Assembly (NCBI RefSeq): GCF_003387075.1
Contig: NZ_QUMQ01000001.1
Location: forward strand, 1,612,001 to 1,676,000
DNA: 64,000 bases
Origin: Asanoa ferruginea
GTDB lineage: Bacteria > Actinomycetota > Actinomycetes > Mycobacteriales > Micromonosporaceae
Direction of reading: 5' to 3'
Shown piece by piece: positions 28,865 through 37,195 of this stretch (position 1 is the stretch's first letter; each line of letters begins with the position of its first letter). Both the position numbers and the translations under genes were made by a program. The notes beneath the pieces are model-generated. The model was not told the origin of the DNA. It did no database searches and worked only from the letters and a program-made list of their open reading frames with translations.

Positions 28865-30642
28865 CAAATCACACTACCCAGCACGAATGTCAGTAAGAGA
28901 TAAGACGCGATCGTAACCGTTGTCGCGGCGGCCTGCCCGGACGCGCAGCCGAGGGCGAGCACCAGAACCCGCCCGTCCCAGCCGAGGCCCCAACGGTGCA
29001 GCCAGCCGCCGGCCTCGCGCTTCTCCAGCCGGGCGGTCAGGTCGTAGTGCCACAGCGCGAGCGCGAAAAGCAGCAGGTAGGTGCCCCACCGCGGGACGTC
29101 GAAGCCGACCCCGACGGCGATCACGAAGAGATATTCGGCGGCCCGGAGCGCGGCGGGCACCAGGAAGTCGAGCGGGCGGTCGTGCGGCGCGCCGGCCGGC
29201 AATGCGGCGACCAGCAGCGCGACCGCGGCGCTCAGGGTCACCGCGCGCAGGTCGCCGCCGCCCAGCCCGGCAGCGGCGCCGGCCAGGAACAGCGCGCCGA
29301 CCAGCGCGGCGGCGAACGCGGCGGTGAGCGGCCCGCGCACGCCGGACCGGCCGAGCAGCCGGGCGATCGGGCCGTCGTCGCGCTGCTCGTTGGCCACCAC
29401 TCCGGCGAAGGCGGAAACCCGCAGGCCACGGGCGCGCAGGGTACGCAGCCCGAGCGTGTAGGCGAACGCCACGACGATGCCGGCCAGCACCCCGATCAGG
29501 GCGACCCGCGGGCCGAAGAGCGCGGCCAGCAGCGCCATCGCCGCCCACCGCTCGCCGATCGGGAAGGCGGCCGTGCGCTTGAGCCAGTAGGCGACCGAGC
29601 CGGTGTCGGCCCGGACCCGGGCGGAGACCGCGCCGAGCCGGCCGGCCACGCCGCCCGCACCGCCGGCATCGGCCGCGGCGGGCACCGGCGCCCGGGCGGC
29701 GACGTCGTGCAGCGTGCCGTACCAGGTGTCGGTCATGTGCCGCACGGTTTGCAGCGCGATCGCGGCGACGGCCAGCGCCCAGGCGCCGTGCACACCGGCC
29801 CGCTCCGCGCCAACCGCGAGACCGGCGTAGACCAGGTATTCCTTGGCCCGGTCGGCGACCGTGTCGAGCCAGCCGCCGAACACGCTGAAGGTGCGCGTGT
29901 AGCGGGCCAGTTGACCGTCGACGCAGTCGAGCACGAAGCCCAGGTAGAGCAGGATGCCGCCGAGCAGCCAGGCGAGCCGGCCACCACCGAAGGCGAACAG
30001 CGCCGCGGCGGCCGCGACCACGACCACCGAGATCGCGGTGACCCCGGTCGGCGTGAGCCGCAGCCGGGCCGACGCCCGGGTGACGACCGGCGACCACGTG
30101 CTGACGAAGTAGGTGGTGAAGAAGTCGTCCTGTTCCTTGACCGCCAGCCGCAGCTCGGCCTGGTCGGAGTCGACCGCGGCCACCTCGGCCAGGGCGGCCG
30201 GGAGCTCGGCCGGTCCGGCGACCCGGTGTGCGACGAGGAGGCGTACCCGATGGGCGGTGATCTGCACACCCGCGGCCAGGAGGTCGGCGACCACCGGTCC
30301 GGCGACGGTGGTCAGGGCCGGCAGGTCGGCGACGCCGACCCGGATCAACCCGCCGGACACCCCGGTCGGCGCGCCGGGAACGAGTTGGCCGCGCTCCTCG
30401 CGGACCGGCTCGCACGGGCCGGCGGCGAGCACCAGCGCGACCGTGCCGGGCCCCGGTGCGGTGGCCACGTGTCGGATCACCGCGTCGTGGGCGACCAGGT
30501 CGCCGGCGCAGATGAGCACCGGCTCGGCAAGGTCGGGCGGGAGGGTGTCGCGGACCTCGCGGGCACCGGCGGCGCGGAGTTGGGCGGCGAGCCGGTCCGT
30601 GAGCGCCGGGTCGGGACCGGGCAGCAGGACGGCTACCGTCAC
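28831..30642 (-). CDS. CDP-alcohol phosphatidyltransferase family protein (DUF5941-type)
   Basis: 603 residues. Residues 1-190 are a soluble domain resembling a reduced nucleotidyltransferase fold. The membrane domain that follows carries the complete CDP-alcohol motif DCVDGQLARYTRTFSVFGGWLDTVADR (D-x2-D-G-x2-A-R-x8-G-x3-D-x3-D). The C-terminal third (PLDFLVPAALRAAEYLF to GWDGRVLVLAL and a final helix) resembles DUF5941. It would move a phosphoalcohol from a CDP-linked donor to a lipid or glycan acceptor. It is coupled to the ABC ATPase gene by a 4-bp overlap, which puts it in the polymer-building operon. Confidence 0.88.
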   Translation of the reverse strand: MTVAVLLPGPDPALTDRLAAQLRAAGAREVRDTLPPDLAEPVLICAGDLVAHDAVIRHVATAPGPGTVALVLAAGPCEPVREERGQLVPGAPTGVSGGLIRVGVADLPALTTVAGPVVADLLAAGVQITAHRVRLLVAHRVAGPAELPAALAEVAAVDSDQAELRLAVKEQDDFFTTYFVSTWSPVVTRASARLRLTPTGVTAISVVVVAAAAALFAFGGGRLAWLLGGILLYLGFVLDCVDGQLARYTRTFSVFGGWLDTVADRAKEYLVYAGLAVGAERAGVHGAWALAVAAIALQTVRHMTDTWYGTLHDVAARAPVPAAADAGGAGGVAGRLGAVSARVRADTGSVAYWLKRTAAFPIGERWAAMALLAALFGPRVALIGVLAGIVVAFAYTLGLRTLRARGLRVSAFAGVVANEQRDDGPIARLLGRSGVRGPLTAAFAAALVGALFLAGAAAGLGGGDLRAVTLSAAVALLVAALPAGAPHDRPLDFLVPAALRAAEYLFVIAVGVGFDVPRWGTYLLLFALALWHYDLTARLEKREAGGWLHRWGLGWDGRVLVLALGCASGQAAATTVTIASYLLLTFVLGSVIWWRNRAAAAAL

Positions 30643-31385
30643 GTGGGTACGACCGCGTTGTAGGCGTCGAGGGCCTCACGCACCGTGCCGTCGGTGATCA
30701 GCTTGCCCTCGTCGAAGTAGAGCCCGCGGTTGCAGAACCGGGTGAGGTCGCTTTCGTTGTGCGAGACCAGCACCAGCGTGCGGCCCTCGGCGAGGAGCTT
30801 CTCGATGGTGGCGTAGCACTTCTTGCGGAACTCCGCGTCGCCGACCGCCATGACCTCGTCGACCAGCAGGATCGGGTGCGACAGGCGGGCGATCACCGAG
30901 AAGCCGAGGCGCACCTTCATGCCCGACGAGTAGTGCCGGACCGGCGTGTCGATGGCCTTGCTGACCTGCTCGCCGGCGAAGTCGACGATCTCGTCGAAGT
31001 GCGCCTTGAGGAACGCGTTGGACAGCCCGTGCAGCGAGCCGACCAGGTGCACGTTCTCCCGGCCGGTGAGGTCGTTGGAGAAGCCTGCGGAGAGCTCGAG
31101 CAGCGGCGCGACCTTGCCGCTGACGTGGATCTTGCCCTCGTCGGGGATCAGCACGCCCGCGATCAGCCGCAGCAGCGTGCTCTTGCCCGTGCCGTTCTTG
31201 CCGATCACGCCGACCGCGTCGCCCGGGTTGATGGCGAAGTTGACGTCGCGCAGCGGCCAGAACTCGCCCGGGTTGGGCTGCCGGCCGCCGCGGTGGATGA
31301 ACATCTCCCGGATGCGGAGCTGCCGGCGGCGGTTGCGGACGAACTTGACGCCGAGCCCCTCGGCCGTGATGAGCGGGGTGGCCAC
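30639..31385 (-). CDS. polysaccharide/teichoic-acid ABC exporter, ATP-binding protein (TagH-like)
   Basis: 248 residues. Walker A GVIGKNGTGKSTLLRLIAG, signature HYSSGMKVRLGFSVIA, and Walker B HPILLVDEVMAVGD with the H-loop VSHNESDL are the form seen in O-antigen and teichoic-acid exporters (TagH, RfbE/Wzt). It lacks the C-terminal sugar-binding extension of Wzt. The GTG start shares one base with the stop of the permease gene, and AAGGAG lies just upstream, so the exporter pair is tightly coupled. It would drive export of the polymer built by the downstream enzymes. Confidence 0.93.
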   Translation of the reverse strand: MATPLITAEGLGVKFVRNRRRQLRIREMFIHRGGRQPNPGEFWPLRDVNFAINPGDAVGVIGKNGTGKSTLLRLIAGVLIPDEGKIHVSGKVAPLLELSAGFSNDLTGRENVHLVGSLHGLSNAFLKAHFDEIVDFAGEQVSKAIDTPVRHYSSGMKVRLGFSVIARLSHPILLVDEVMAVGDAEFRKKCYATIEKLLAEGRTLVLVSHNESDLTRFCNRGLYFDEGKLITDGTVREALDAYNAVVPT

Positions 31386-32203
31386 TACAGCTCCTTGAGG
31401 ACGGCCGGTTCGAGCCGGCGGAACACCCACCAGCCACCGATCAGCAGGACGACGCTGGCGCCCGCCGTGACGCCGAGCAACTGCGCGCTGGGGAACATGT
31501 CCGGGTACCAGACGGCGTGGTAGAGCTGGAGGATGCCGACCAGCGGGTTGAGCTCGTAGGCCGTCTTGATCCAGCCCGGCATGCCCGAGGACTGCACCAG
31601 CGAGAGCGGATAGATGATCGGCGTCGCGTAGAACAGCACCCGCAGGCCGAGCCGCATCAGCTTCTCGACGTCGCGGAGCAGCACGTTGAGCGAGGAGAGC
31701 AGCAGCGCGAGACCGGTCAGGAAGATCGTCTGGAGCACCACCGCCAGCGGCAGCGCGAGCAGTTGCCAGTCGAAGTGCAGCTCACCGAAGACGACGGCCA
31801 GGATGATCAGGATCGGCAGGCCGGCCACGAACTCGGCGAACCGGCCGACCACCCGGCCGATCGGGAAGACCTCGCGGGCCACCTTCATCGTGGTGATCAA
31901 CCGGGCCTGGCCGGTGAGCGCGCTGGTCGCTTCGCCCATCGCGGCGTTGGCCCACGACCAGGCGAAGATGCCGGTGATCAGATAAAGCGGGTAGGAATTG
32001 TCGGCCGAACCCAGGTGCCGGTTGCTTTGGGTGCCGTAGAGGACGCCGAAGACAAACCAGTAGATCGCGGCAACGCCGAGCGGCTCGATCAGTGACCACA
32101 GGTAACCGAGGAAAGACTGCTGGTATTTGACCGCGAGGTCGCGGCGGACCAGCAGCCGAAGCGCGTTGCGGTTGTCCCACAACGTCATCACGCTCGATGT
32201 CAC
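31385..32203 (-). CDS. polysaccharide/teichoic-acid ABC exporter, permease (TagG-like)
   Basis: About 272 residues of an ABC-2 type permease: N-terminal amphipathic region NRNALRLLVRRDLAVKYQQSFLGYLWSLIEPL, six predicted membrane helices, and the segment GIFAWSWANAAMGEATSAL, as in TagG/Wzm/RfbA exporters. GTG 32201-32203 is preferred because GGTGGAGG lies 5 bases upstream; another GTG at 32213-32215 and ATG 32186-32188 are possible. It is the first gene of the exporter-polymer operon running leftwards to 24986. Confidence 0.9.
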   Translation of the reverse strand: MTSSVMTLWDNRNALRLLVRRDLAVKYQQSFLGYLWSLIEPLGVAAIYWFVFGVLYGTQSNRHLGSADNSYPLYLITGIFAWSWANAAMGEATSALTGQARLITTMKVAREVFPIGRVVGRFAEFVAGLPILIILAVVFGELHFDWQLLALPLAVVLQTIFLTGLALLLSSLNVLLRDVEKLMRLGLRVLFYATPIIYPLSLVQSSGMPGWIKTAYELNPLVGILQLYHAVWYPDMFPSAQLLGVTAGASVVLLIGGWWVFRRLEPAVLKEL

Positions 32204-32392
32204 AGCCGCCTCCACCTGCGTATCTCGCTCATCTTCAGCGGCCTGCCACGATCACGCCGGCCGGTCATCGAGGCTGCCTGGCGGCCTTCGCGGCACGGCG
32301 GCGCAGAGCGCCGACGCGGGCCGCTGACGCGCCATACGTTAGCAGGGCGTAAACCTAGCCGATGAGTGCAGCGGCCCCATCCGGTCGCATGA

Positions 32393-33760
32393 TCAACATT
32401 CGATGACATTGACCGCGAGACCGCCCCGAGCGGTCTCCTTGTATTTGACCTTCATGTCGGCGCCGGTCTCCCGCATGGTCTTGATGACCTTGTCGAGCGA
32501 GACGTGGTGCACTCCGTCGCCGCGCATCGCCAGCCGGGCGGCAGTGATCGCCTTGATGCTCGCGACCGCGTTGCGCTCGATGCACGGGATCTGCACCAGG
32601 CCGCCGACTGGGTCGCAGGTCAGGCCCAGGTTGTGTTCCATGCCGATCTCGGCGGCGTTCTCCACCTGCTCCGGTGTGCCGCCCAGCGCCTCGGCCAGCC
32701 CGGCGGCCGCCATCGAGCAGGCCGAGCCGACCTCGCCCTGGCAGCCGACCTCGGCGCCGGAGATCGAGGCGTTCTCCTTGAAGAGCACACCGACCGCCGC
32801 GGCGGTCAGCAGGAAGCGGACCACGCCGTCGGGCGACGCCTCGGGGACGAACCGGGTGTAGTAGTGCAGCACCGCCGGGATGATGCCGGCGGCGCCGTTG
32901 GTCGGCGCGGTCACCACCCGGCCACCGGCGGCGTTCTCCTCGTTGACGGCCAGGGCGAACAGGGTCACCCAGTCCATCACCCGCAGCGGGTCGCCGGCCA
33001 GTTCGGTGCGCAGCTTGCGGTTGAGCTCGGCCGCCCGCCGCCGGACCTTGAGCCCGCCGGGCAGCGTGCCGTCGCGTTCACAGCCGCGCTCGACGCACTC
33101 GCGCATGACCCGCCAGATGTCCAGCAGGCCGGCCCGGATCTCTTCTTCGGAGCGCCAGGACAGCTCGTTGGCGAGCATCACGTCAGAGATCGAACCCTTG
33201 GCTTCCTGGGCGCGGGCGAGCAATTCGGCGCCGGTGCTGAACGGGTAACGGACGGGCGTGCTGTCCGGTTTGATCCGGTCGGCGCCGGCCGCTTCCTCGT
33301 CGACGACGAATCCGCCGCCGACCGAGTAGTAGGTGCGCTCCCGCAGGGTCCCGCCCGCGTCGTCGTACGCCGCGAAGGTCATGCCGTTGGGGTGGTAAGG
33401 CAGCGACCGGCGGCGGTGCAGGACCACGTCGTCGGCCGGGTCGAAGTCGATCTCGTGCCGGCCGAGCAGCGCCAGCCGGCGGGTCTCGGCCGTGAGGGTG
33501 ACCAGCTTGGGCACCGCGTCGGTGTCGACACCCTCCGGCGTCTCACCGGACAGGCCGAGCACCACGGCCCGGTCGCTGCCGTGCCCGTGGCCGGTGGCGC
33601 CGAGCGACCCGAACAGCTCGGCCCGCACCCGCGCCGTGCTGGCCAGCAGGCCGTCGTCGGCGAGGCTGGCGGCGAAGGTACGCGCCGCCCGCATCGGGCC
33701 GACCGTGTGCGAACTCGACGGTCCGATACCGACCGTGAAGAGGTCGAATGCGCTGATCAT
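32393..33760 (-). CDS. sdaA: L-serine ammonia-lyase
   Basis: 455 residues, the usual single-chain form with beta and alpha parts fused. It turns L-serine into pyruvate and ammonia using a [4Fe-4S] cluster. Seen are the N-terminal [22 protein letters not shown] (substrate-binding SSSHT) and the C-terminal AAPTNGAAG-like [17 protein letters not shown]. The cluster cysteines lie in [14 protein letters not shown] and LTCDPVGG, and the protein ends VIEC, the terminal Cys of the family. ATG 33758-33760 has GGGAG upstream. About 180 bp with no gene separate it from the ABC permease. Confidence 0.95.
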   Translation of the reverse strand: MISAFDLFTVGIGPSSSHTVGPMRAARTFAASLADDGLLASTARVRAELFGSLGATGHGHGSDRAVVLGLSGETPEGVDTDAVPKLVTLTAETRRLALLGRHEIDFDPADDVVLHRRRSLPYHPNGMTFAAYDDAGGTLRERTYYSVGGGFVVDEEAAGADRIKPDSTPVRYPFSTGAELLARAQEAKGSISDVMLANELSWRSEEEIRAGLLDIWRVMRECVERGCERDGTLPGGLKVRRRAAELNRKLRTELAGDPLRVMDWVTLFALAVNEENAAGGRVVTAPTNGAAGIIPAVLHYYTRFVPEASPDGVVRFLLTAAAVGVLFKENASISGAEVGCQGEVGSACSMAAAGLAEALGGTPEQVENAAEIGMEHNLGLTCDPVGGLVQIPCIERNAVASIKAITAARLAMRGDGVHHVSLDKVIKTMRETGADMKVKYKETARGGLAVNVIEC

Positions 33761-33926
33761 CGGCGTTCTCCCTGCTTCTGGCCGCCGGGCGCGAGCATAC
33801 GCGCGCAATCGGGGTAGTCCCTACGGGAAGCGGGTACCCAGAATCCATCCCGGGACCGAGGCCGGGCTAGGTGTCCGTTTCTACCGTTGATGGCAGACCA
33901 CGGACCTACGTGAAGGGAAACTCCAG

Positions 33927-34130
33927 ATGAGCGCCAGACTCACCCGCCCCCGCGACGACCGCTGGATCGCCGGGGTGTGCAGCGGGCTCGGCCGCCGGTT
34001 CGGCATGTCCAGCAACACGGTGCGGCTGCTGTTCCTGCTGTCCTGCCTGCTGCCCGGTCCCCAGGTGCTGATCTACCTGGCGCTCTGGATCATCATGCCG
34101 AGCGAGGGCCGCTACCCCGCGCACGCCTGA
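33927..34130 (+). CDS. PspC domain-containing membrane protein
   Basis: 67 residues. LTRPRDDRWIAGVCSGLGRRFGMSSNTVRLLFLLSC followed by a second hydrophobic stretch LIYLALWIIMPSE is the PspC domain on its own. Such small proteins sit in the membrane and are linked to envelope stress. GAAGGGA stands before the ATG. A strong bidirectional hairpin follows at 34142-34165. Confidence 0.92.
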   Translation: MSARLTRPRDDRWIAGVCSGLGRRFGMSSNTVRLLFLLSCLLPGPQVLIYLALWIIMPSEGRYPAHA

Positions 34131-34141
34131 CGCACGCCAAT

Positions 34142-34165
34142 GGGCCCCTCAACGCTGAGGGGCCC
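34142..34165. terminator. bidirectional transcription terminator
   Basis: GGGCCCCTCA-ACGC-TGAGGGGCCC is a perfect 10-bp stem with a tetraloop, between the convergent pspC-like and DUF4230 genes. It can end transcription from both sides. Confidence 0.85.
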
Positions 34166-34176
34166 TGGCGCGCCGG

Positions 34177-34917
34177 TCACGGGGTCGTGTAAGTGACGGT
34201 GACCGTCTCGTAGCCGAGCGACTTGAGCATGCCTTCGAGCATCGTCTTGGTGTTGGTGCGGGCCCGCTCCTGCAACCCGCTGTCGACCGCAGCCGCCTTG
34301 ATCTTGTCTTCGGCGAGCTGGTAGATCTCCTGCTGCTGGTTGGGGTCGCGTTTGATCAGGTCGCCCAGCCGGTTGGCCAGCCCGCGCTCCTCGGCGAAGA
34401 CGTAGCTGTCGTCGGTGTTGAGGTTGACCTCGCCGAGTTGCGGCGCGGGCAGCTTGACCTCAACCGACTTGCCGTCGGCCGACTCGACGATGGCACCCTC
34501 ACTGAGCTGGCCGAACTCGACGTAGGCCTCGACGCTGCCGACCCCGACGAAGAGGGTGCGCTCGTTGAGCAGGAAGTCGGGGATGTGGTCGCGGCTGGTC
34601 TGCTTGTCGACGATGACTTGGAAGTTGCCCTCGGCGGCGACGTAGCGGCTCAGATCCTGGATCGACTTGAGCAGCGGCGGCTGGCTCCGGTCGGTGGTCT
34701 CCTGCGCGAACGGGTTGCGCCAGTGCGGCAGCAGGTCGGCCGCCTTGAGCGCGAAGCCGCCGGCGACGAGCACGGCGACGATCGCGGCGAGCCAGATCAG
34801 GCCGCGCCAACGCGGCGGGCGGTTCTGCGGCTCGGTCCAACCCGGCTCGTCGGCGGGCCGGTCGTCGGTCCTGGTGTCGACCGCGGGGTATTCACTGGTG
34901 GGCTCGATCTCCGTCAT
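34177..34917 (-). CDS. DUF4230 domain-containing membrane-anchored protein
   Basis: 246 residues. A charged N-terminus (about 38 residues) leads to one membrane helix (LIWLAAIVAVLVAGGFAL). The extracellular DUF4230 domain follows: LLKSIQDLSRYVAAEGNFQVIVD, ERTLFVGVGSVEAYVEFG, LPAPQLGEVNLNTDDSYVFAEERGL, and a C-terminal helical part with a final YETVTVTYTTP. Function is unknown. The ATG at 34915-34917 stands behind a weak GGTGGAC. It converges on the PspC gene across a strong terminator. Confidence 0.88.
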   Translation of the reverse strand: MTEIEPTSEYPAVDTRTDDRPADEPGWTEPQNRPPRWRGLIWLAAIVAVLVAGGFALKAADLLPHWRNPFAQETTDRSQPPLLKSIQDLSRYVAAEGNFQVIVDKQTSRDHIPDFLLNERTLFVGVGSVEAYVEFGQLSEGAIVESADGKSVEVKLPAPQLGEVNLNTDDSYVFAEERGLANRLGDLIKRDPNQQQEIYQLAEDKIKAAAVDSGLQERARTNTKTMLEGMLKSLGYETVTVTYTTP

Positions 34918-34968
34918 GTGTCCACCTCACCGTCCTTCTAGGAACAGTTTCCCCGATGGACGCCACCC

Positions 34969-36138
34969 TCAAACGAAGGCCGACAGCCCGGTCAGCTTCT
35001 GTCCCACGACCAGCTGATGGACCTCGCTGGTGCCCTCGTAGGTCAACACGCTCTCCAGGTTGTTGGCGTGCCGCATGACCGGGTATTCCGCGCTGATCCC
35101 GTTGGCGCCGAGGATGGTGCGGCACTGCCGGGCGATCGCGATCGCCTCGCGCACGTTGTTGAGCTTGCCGACGCTGACCTGCTCGGGCCGCAGCCGGCCG
35201 GCGTCGGCCAGCGCGCCCAGGTGCAGCGCGAGCAGATAGCCCTTCTGCAGCTCGAGCGCCATGTCGGCGAGCTTGGCCTGGGTGAGCTGGAAGCCGGCGA
35301 TCGGGCGGCCGAACTGCTCGCGGTTGCACGCGTAGTCGATCGCGGTCTCCAGGCACTCGCGGGCCGCGCCGAGGGCACCCCAGACGATGCCGAACCGCGC
35401 CTCGGTCAGGCACGACAGCGGCGCCTTGAGCCCTTCGGCGCCGGGCAGCCGGGCCGCGTCGGGCAGCCGCACGTCGTCGAGCACGATCTCGCCGGTCGAC
35501 GACGCGCGCAACGACATCTTGTGCCGGATCTCGCGGGCGGTGACGCCCGGCGTGTCCATCGGCACGGCGAAGCCGCGGACGCCCTCGTCGGTGCGCGCCC
35601 AGATCACCCCGACGTCGGCAACCGGCGCGTTGGTGATCCACATCTTGCCGCCGGTGAGCACCCAGTCGCCGCCGTCGCGGCGGGCCCGGGTGGCCATGCC
35701 GGCCGGGTCGGAGCCGTGGTCGGGCTCGGTCAGCCCGAAGCAGCCGATCGCCTCGCCGGCGGCCATCGGCGGGAGCCAGCGCTGCTTCTGCTCCTCGGAG
35801 CCGAAGCGGTGGATCGCGAACATCGCCAGCGAGCCCTGCACCGAGACCAGCGAGCGGACGCCCGAGTCGCCGGCCTCCAGCTCCAGGCAGGCCAGGCCGT
35901 AGGCGGTCGCGCTGGCGCCGGCGCAGCCGTAGCCCTGTAGGTGCATGCCGAGCAGGCCGAGCTTGCCGAACTCAGCGGCGAGCTCGCGGACCGGCACCCG
36001 GCCCTCCTCATACCAACCCGCGATGTGGGGGCGCACCCGGTCGTCGACCATCTTGCGCACCACGGCGCGCATGTCGCGGTCTTCCGCGGCGAGCGGGCCG
36101 TCGAGATCGAGCAGTTCCAGCGGGGCGACGCGGTCCAT
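34969..36138 (-). CDS. acyl-CoA dehydrogenase, glutaryl-CoA dehydrogenase-like
   Basis: 389 residues of an FAD enzyme that oxidises acyl-CoA thioesters. Seen are GCFGLTEPDHGSDPAGM (FAD/substrate loop), WVLTGGKMWITNAPVADV and the C-terminal MRHANNLESVLTYEGTSEVHQLVVGQKLTGLSAF. In that last segment the Glu of TYEGT is the catalytic base. The segment is closest to glutaryl-CoA dehydrogenases of lysine/tryptophan breakdown, but no pathway neighbours support the substrate. ATG 36136-36138 has AAGGTGAG upstream; a longer in-frame reading covers the preceding small gene and is rejected. Confidence 0.88.
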   Translation of the reverse strand: MDRVAPLELLDLDGPLAAEDRDMRAVVRKMVDDRVRPHIAGWYEEGRVPVRELAAEFGKLGLLGMHLQGYGCAGASATAYGLACLELEAGDSGVRSLVSVQGSLAMFAIHRFGSEEQKQRWLPPMAAGEAIGCFGLTEPDHGSDPAGMATRARRDGGDWVLTGGKMWITNAPVADVGVIWARTDEGVRGFAVPMDTPGVTAREIRHKMSLRASSTGEIVLDDVRLPDAARLPGAEGLKAPLSCLTEARFGIVWGALGAARECLETAIDYACNREQFGRPIAGFQLTQAKLADMALELQKGYLLALHLGALADAGRLRPEQVSVGKLNNVREAIAIARQCRTILGANGISAEYPVMRHANNLESVLTYEGTSEVHQLVVGQKLTGLSAFV

Positions 36139-36148
36139 GCCGCTCACC

Positions 36149-36448
36149 TTATTCGGTGGGCAGCACGAGCACCCGGGCGTGGATCTGGTTGCGCTGTTGC
36201 AGCGCGGCCCGCAGCGCCCGGTGGAGGCCGTCTTCGAGGTAGAGCCCGCCGTGCCACTGCACCACGTGTGGGAAGAGGTCGCCGTAGAAGGTCGAATCCT
36301 CGGCGAGCAGCTTGTCGAGGGCCAGCTCGCGCTTGGTGGTGATGAGCTGGTCGAGCCGCAGCGGCCGAGGCGGAATCTCGGACCACTGCTTGAGCGTGAA
36401 GCCATGCTCCGGGTAGGGGCGGCCGTCACGCACCGACTTGAAGATCAC
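36149..36448 (-). CDS. small conserved actinobacterial protein, VapB-like annotation
   Basis: 99 residues. FKSVRDGRPYPEHGFTLKQW, then LRLDQLITTKRELALDKLL and STFYGDLFPHVVQWHGGLYLEDGLHRALRAAL. Homologous actinobacterial proteins are, as I recall, often labelled VapB-family antitoxins, but no PIN-domain toxin gene lies next to it and the protein lacks a clear AbrB or ribbon-helix-helix start. A metabolic or ParB/nuclease-like role (the DGLHRALRA segment resembles ParB-like folds) is equally possible. GGAGGAG precedes the GTG. It is 10 bp upstream of the acyl-CoA dehydrogenase gene. Confidence 0.75.
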   Translation of the reverse strand: MIFKSVRDGRPYPEHGFTLKQWSEIPPRPLRLDQLITTKRELALDKLLAEDSTFYGDLFPHVVQWHGGLYLEDGLHRALRAALQQRNQIHARVLVLPTE

Positions 36449-36537
36449 GACGCCGCTCCTCCTCTCTCGGCTAGGTGGCGCACTGCAAGCTGGCTCAGCC
36501 TAGCGAGCCCCGCAACGATAAGGTTTGTGACCTGTTG

Positions 36538-37146
36538 TCAGTTTCGGGACCAGCGGCCCCGGTGCACCACCTGGTCGACCGGGCGCCGGCCCCTTTTCAG
36601 TGACGGCGACCTCCGATCGGGTGCCCGATAGCCCACCGTGACCGCCCCGATCGGGGTGAACTCGGCCGGCACGCCGAACGCCTCCCGGAAGGTTTCGAGC
36701 CGCTCCGGCGGGATGCCGAAGAAGCACGCTCCGAGCCCCTCGTCGACGGCCGTGAGCAGCATCAGCAGCGAGGCCATGCCGGTGTCGATGTCCCAGTAGG
36801 GCACCGGCCAGCGGGCCTCGTCGCGGTCGGTCCAGCCCTTGTCGGCCTCGGCGTAGCGGTCGAGGTAGGCGGACCGGTTGGAGTGCGGCACGACGATCAG
36901 CGGCGCCCGGCGCATGCCCTCGAGCCAGCCGCTGGGCGCCCAGCCCGGTGGCGTCGTCGCGGCCCAGAACGCGTCGCGGTCGGCCAGCTCGTCGAGGACC
37001 AGGAAGCCCCAACCCTGCGAGAAGCCCGCCGACGGCGCGTGGGTCGCGTGGCCGAGCAACCGGTCGACCACCTCCGCCGGCACCGGGCGGTCAGGGTCGT
37101 AGTTGCGGACCATCCGCCGTTTGCGGACGACCTCGCCGAACTCCAT
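36538..37146 (-). CDS. nitroreductase family protein
   Basis: 202 residues of an FMN-dependent oxidoreductase. Seen are the start MEFGEVVRKRRMVRNYDP (FMN phosphate Arg), HATHAPSAGFSQGWGFLVL, the substrate-side segment WPVPYWDIDTGMASLLML and GLGACFFGIPPE, then VPAEFTPIGAVTVGY near the end. The tail after 185 is basic. The substrate is unknown; F420- or FMN-using reductases of nitro compounds or quinones are possible. ATG 37144-37146 is preceded by GGGGAGG. It lies 50 bp downstream of the aldose epimerase gene. Confidence 0.9.
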   Translation of the reverse strand: MEFGEVVRKRRMVRNYDPDRPVPAEVVDRLLGHATHAPSAGFSQGWGFLVLDELADRDAFWAATTPPGWAPSGWLEGMRRAPLIVVPHSNRSAYLDRYAEADKGWTDRDEARWPVPYWDIDTGMASLLMLLTAVDEGLGACFFGIPPERLETFREAFGVPAEFTPIGAVTVGYRAPDRRSPSLKRGRRPVDQVVHRGRWSRN

Positions 37147-37195
37147 CCGTAGCCTCCCCGCTGGCTGGTCCGAGCGACCGTAGCCGCCCACCGAC

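Noticed and set aside
33780-33926. Possible riboswitch before sdaA (GTAGGGACTAC hairpin)
   Set aside because: Only a short 4-bp stem; no glycine or other known aptamer blocks could be matched.
33906-34124. 72-residue frame antisense to pspC
   Set aside because: Fully antisense to a clear PspC protein, with His/Gln-rich composition of a shadow frame.
36139-36429. N-terminal extension of the acyl-CoA dehydrogenase
   Set aside because: It would overlap the well-supported 99-residue gene in another frame; ATG 36138 has a good ribosome site and the family start.
36149-36448. Complete type II toxin-antitoxin module
   Set aside because: No adjacent toxin gene on either side; neighbours are an acyl-CoA dehydrogenase and a nitroreductase.
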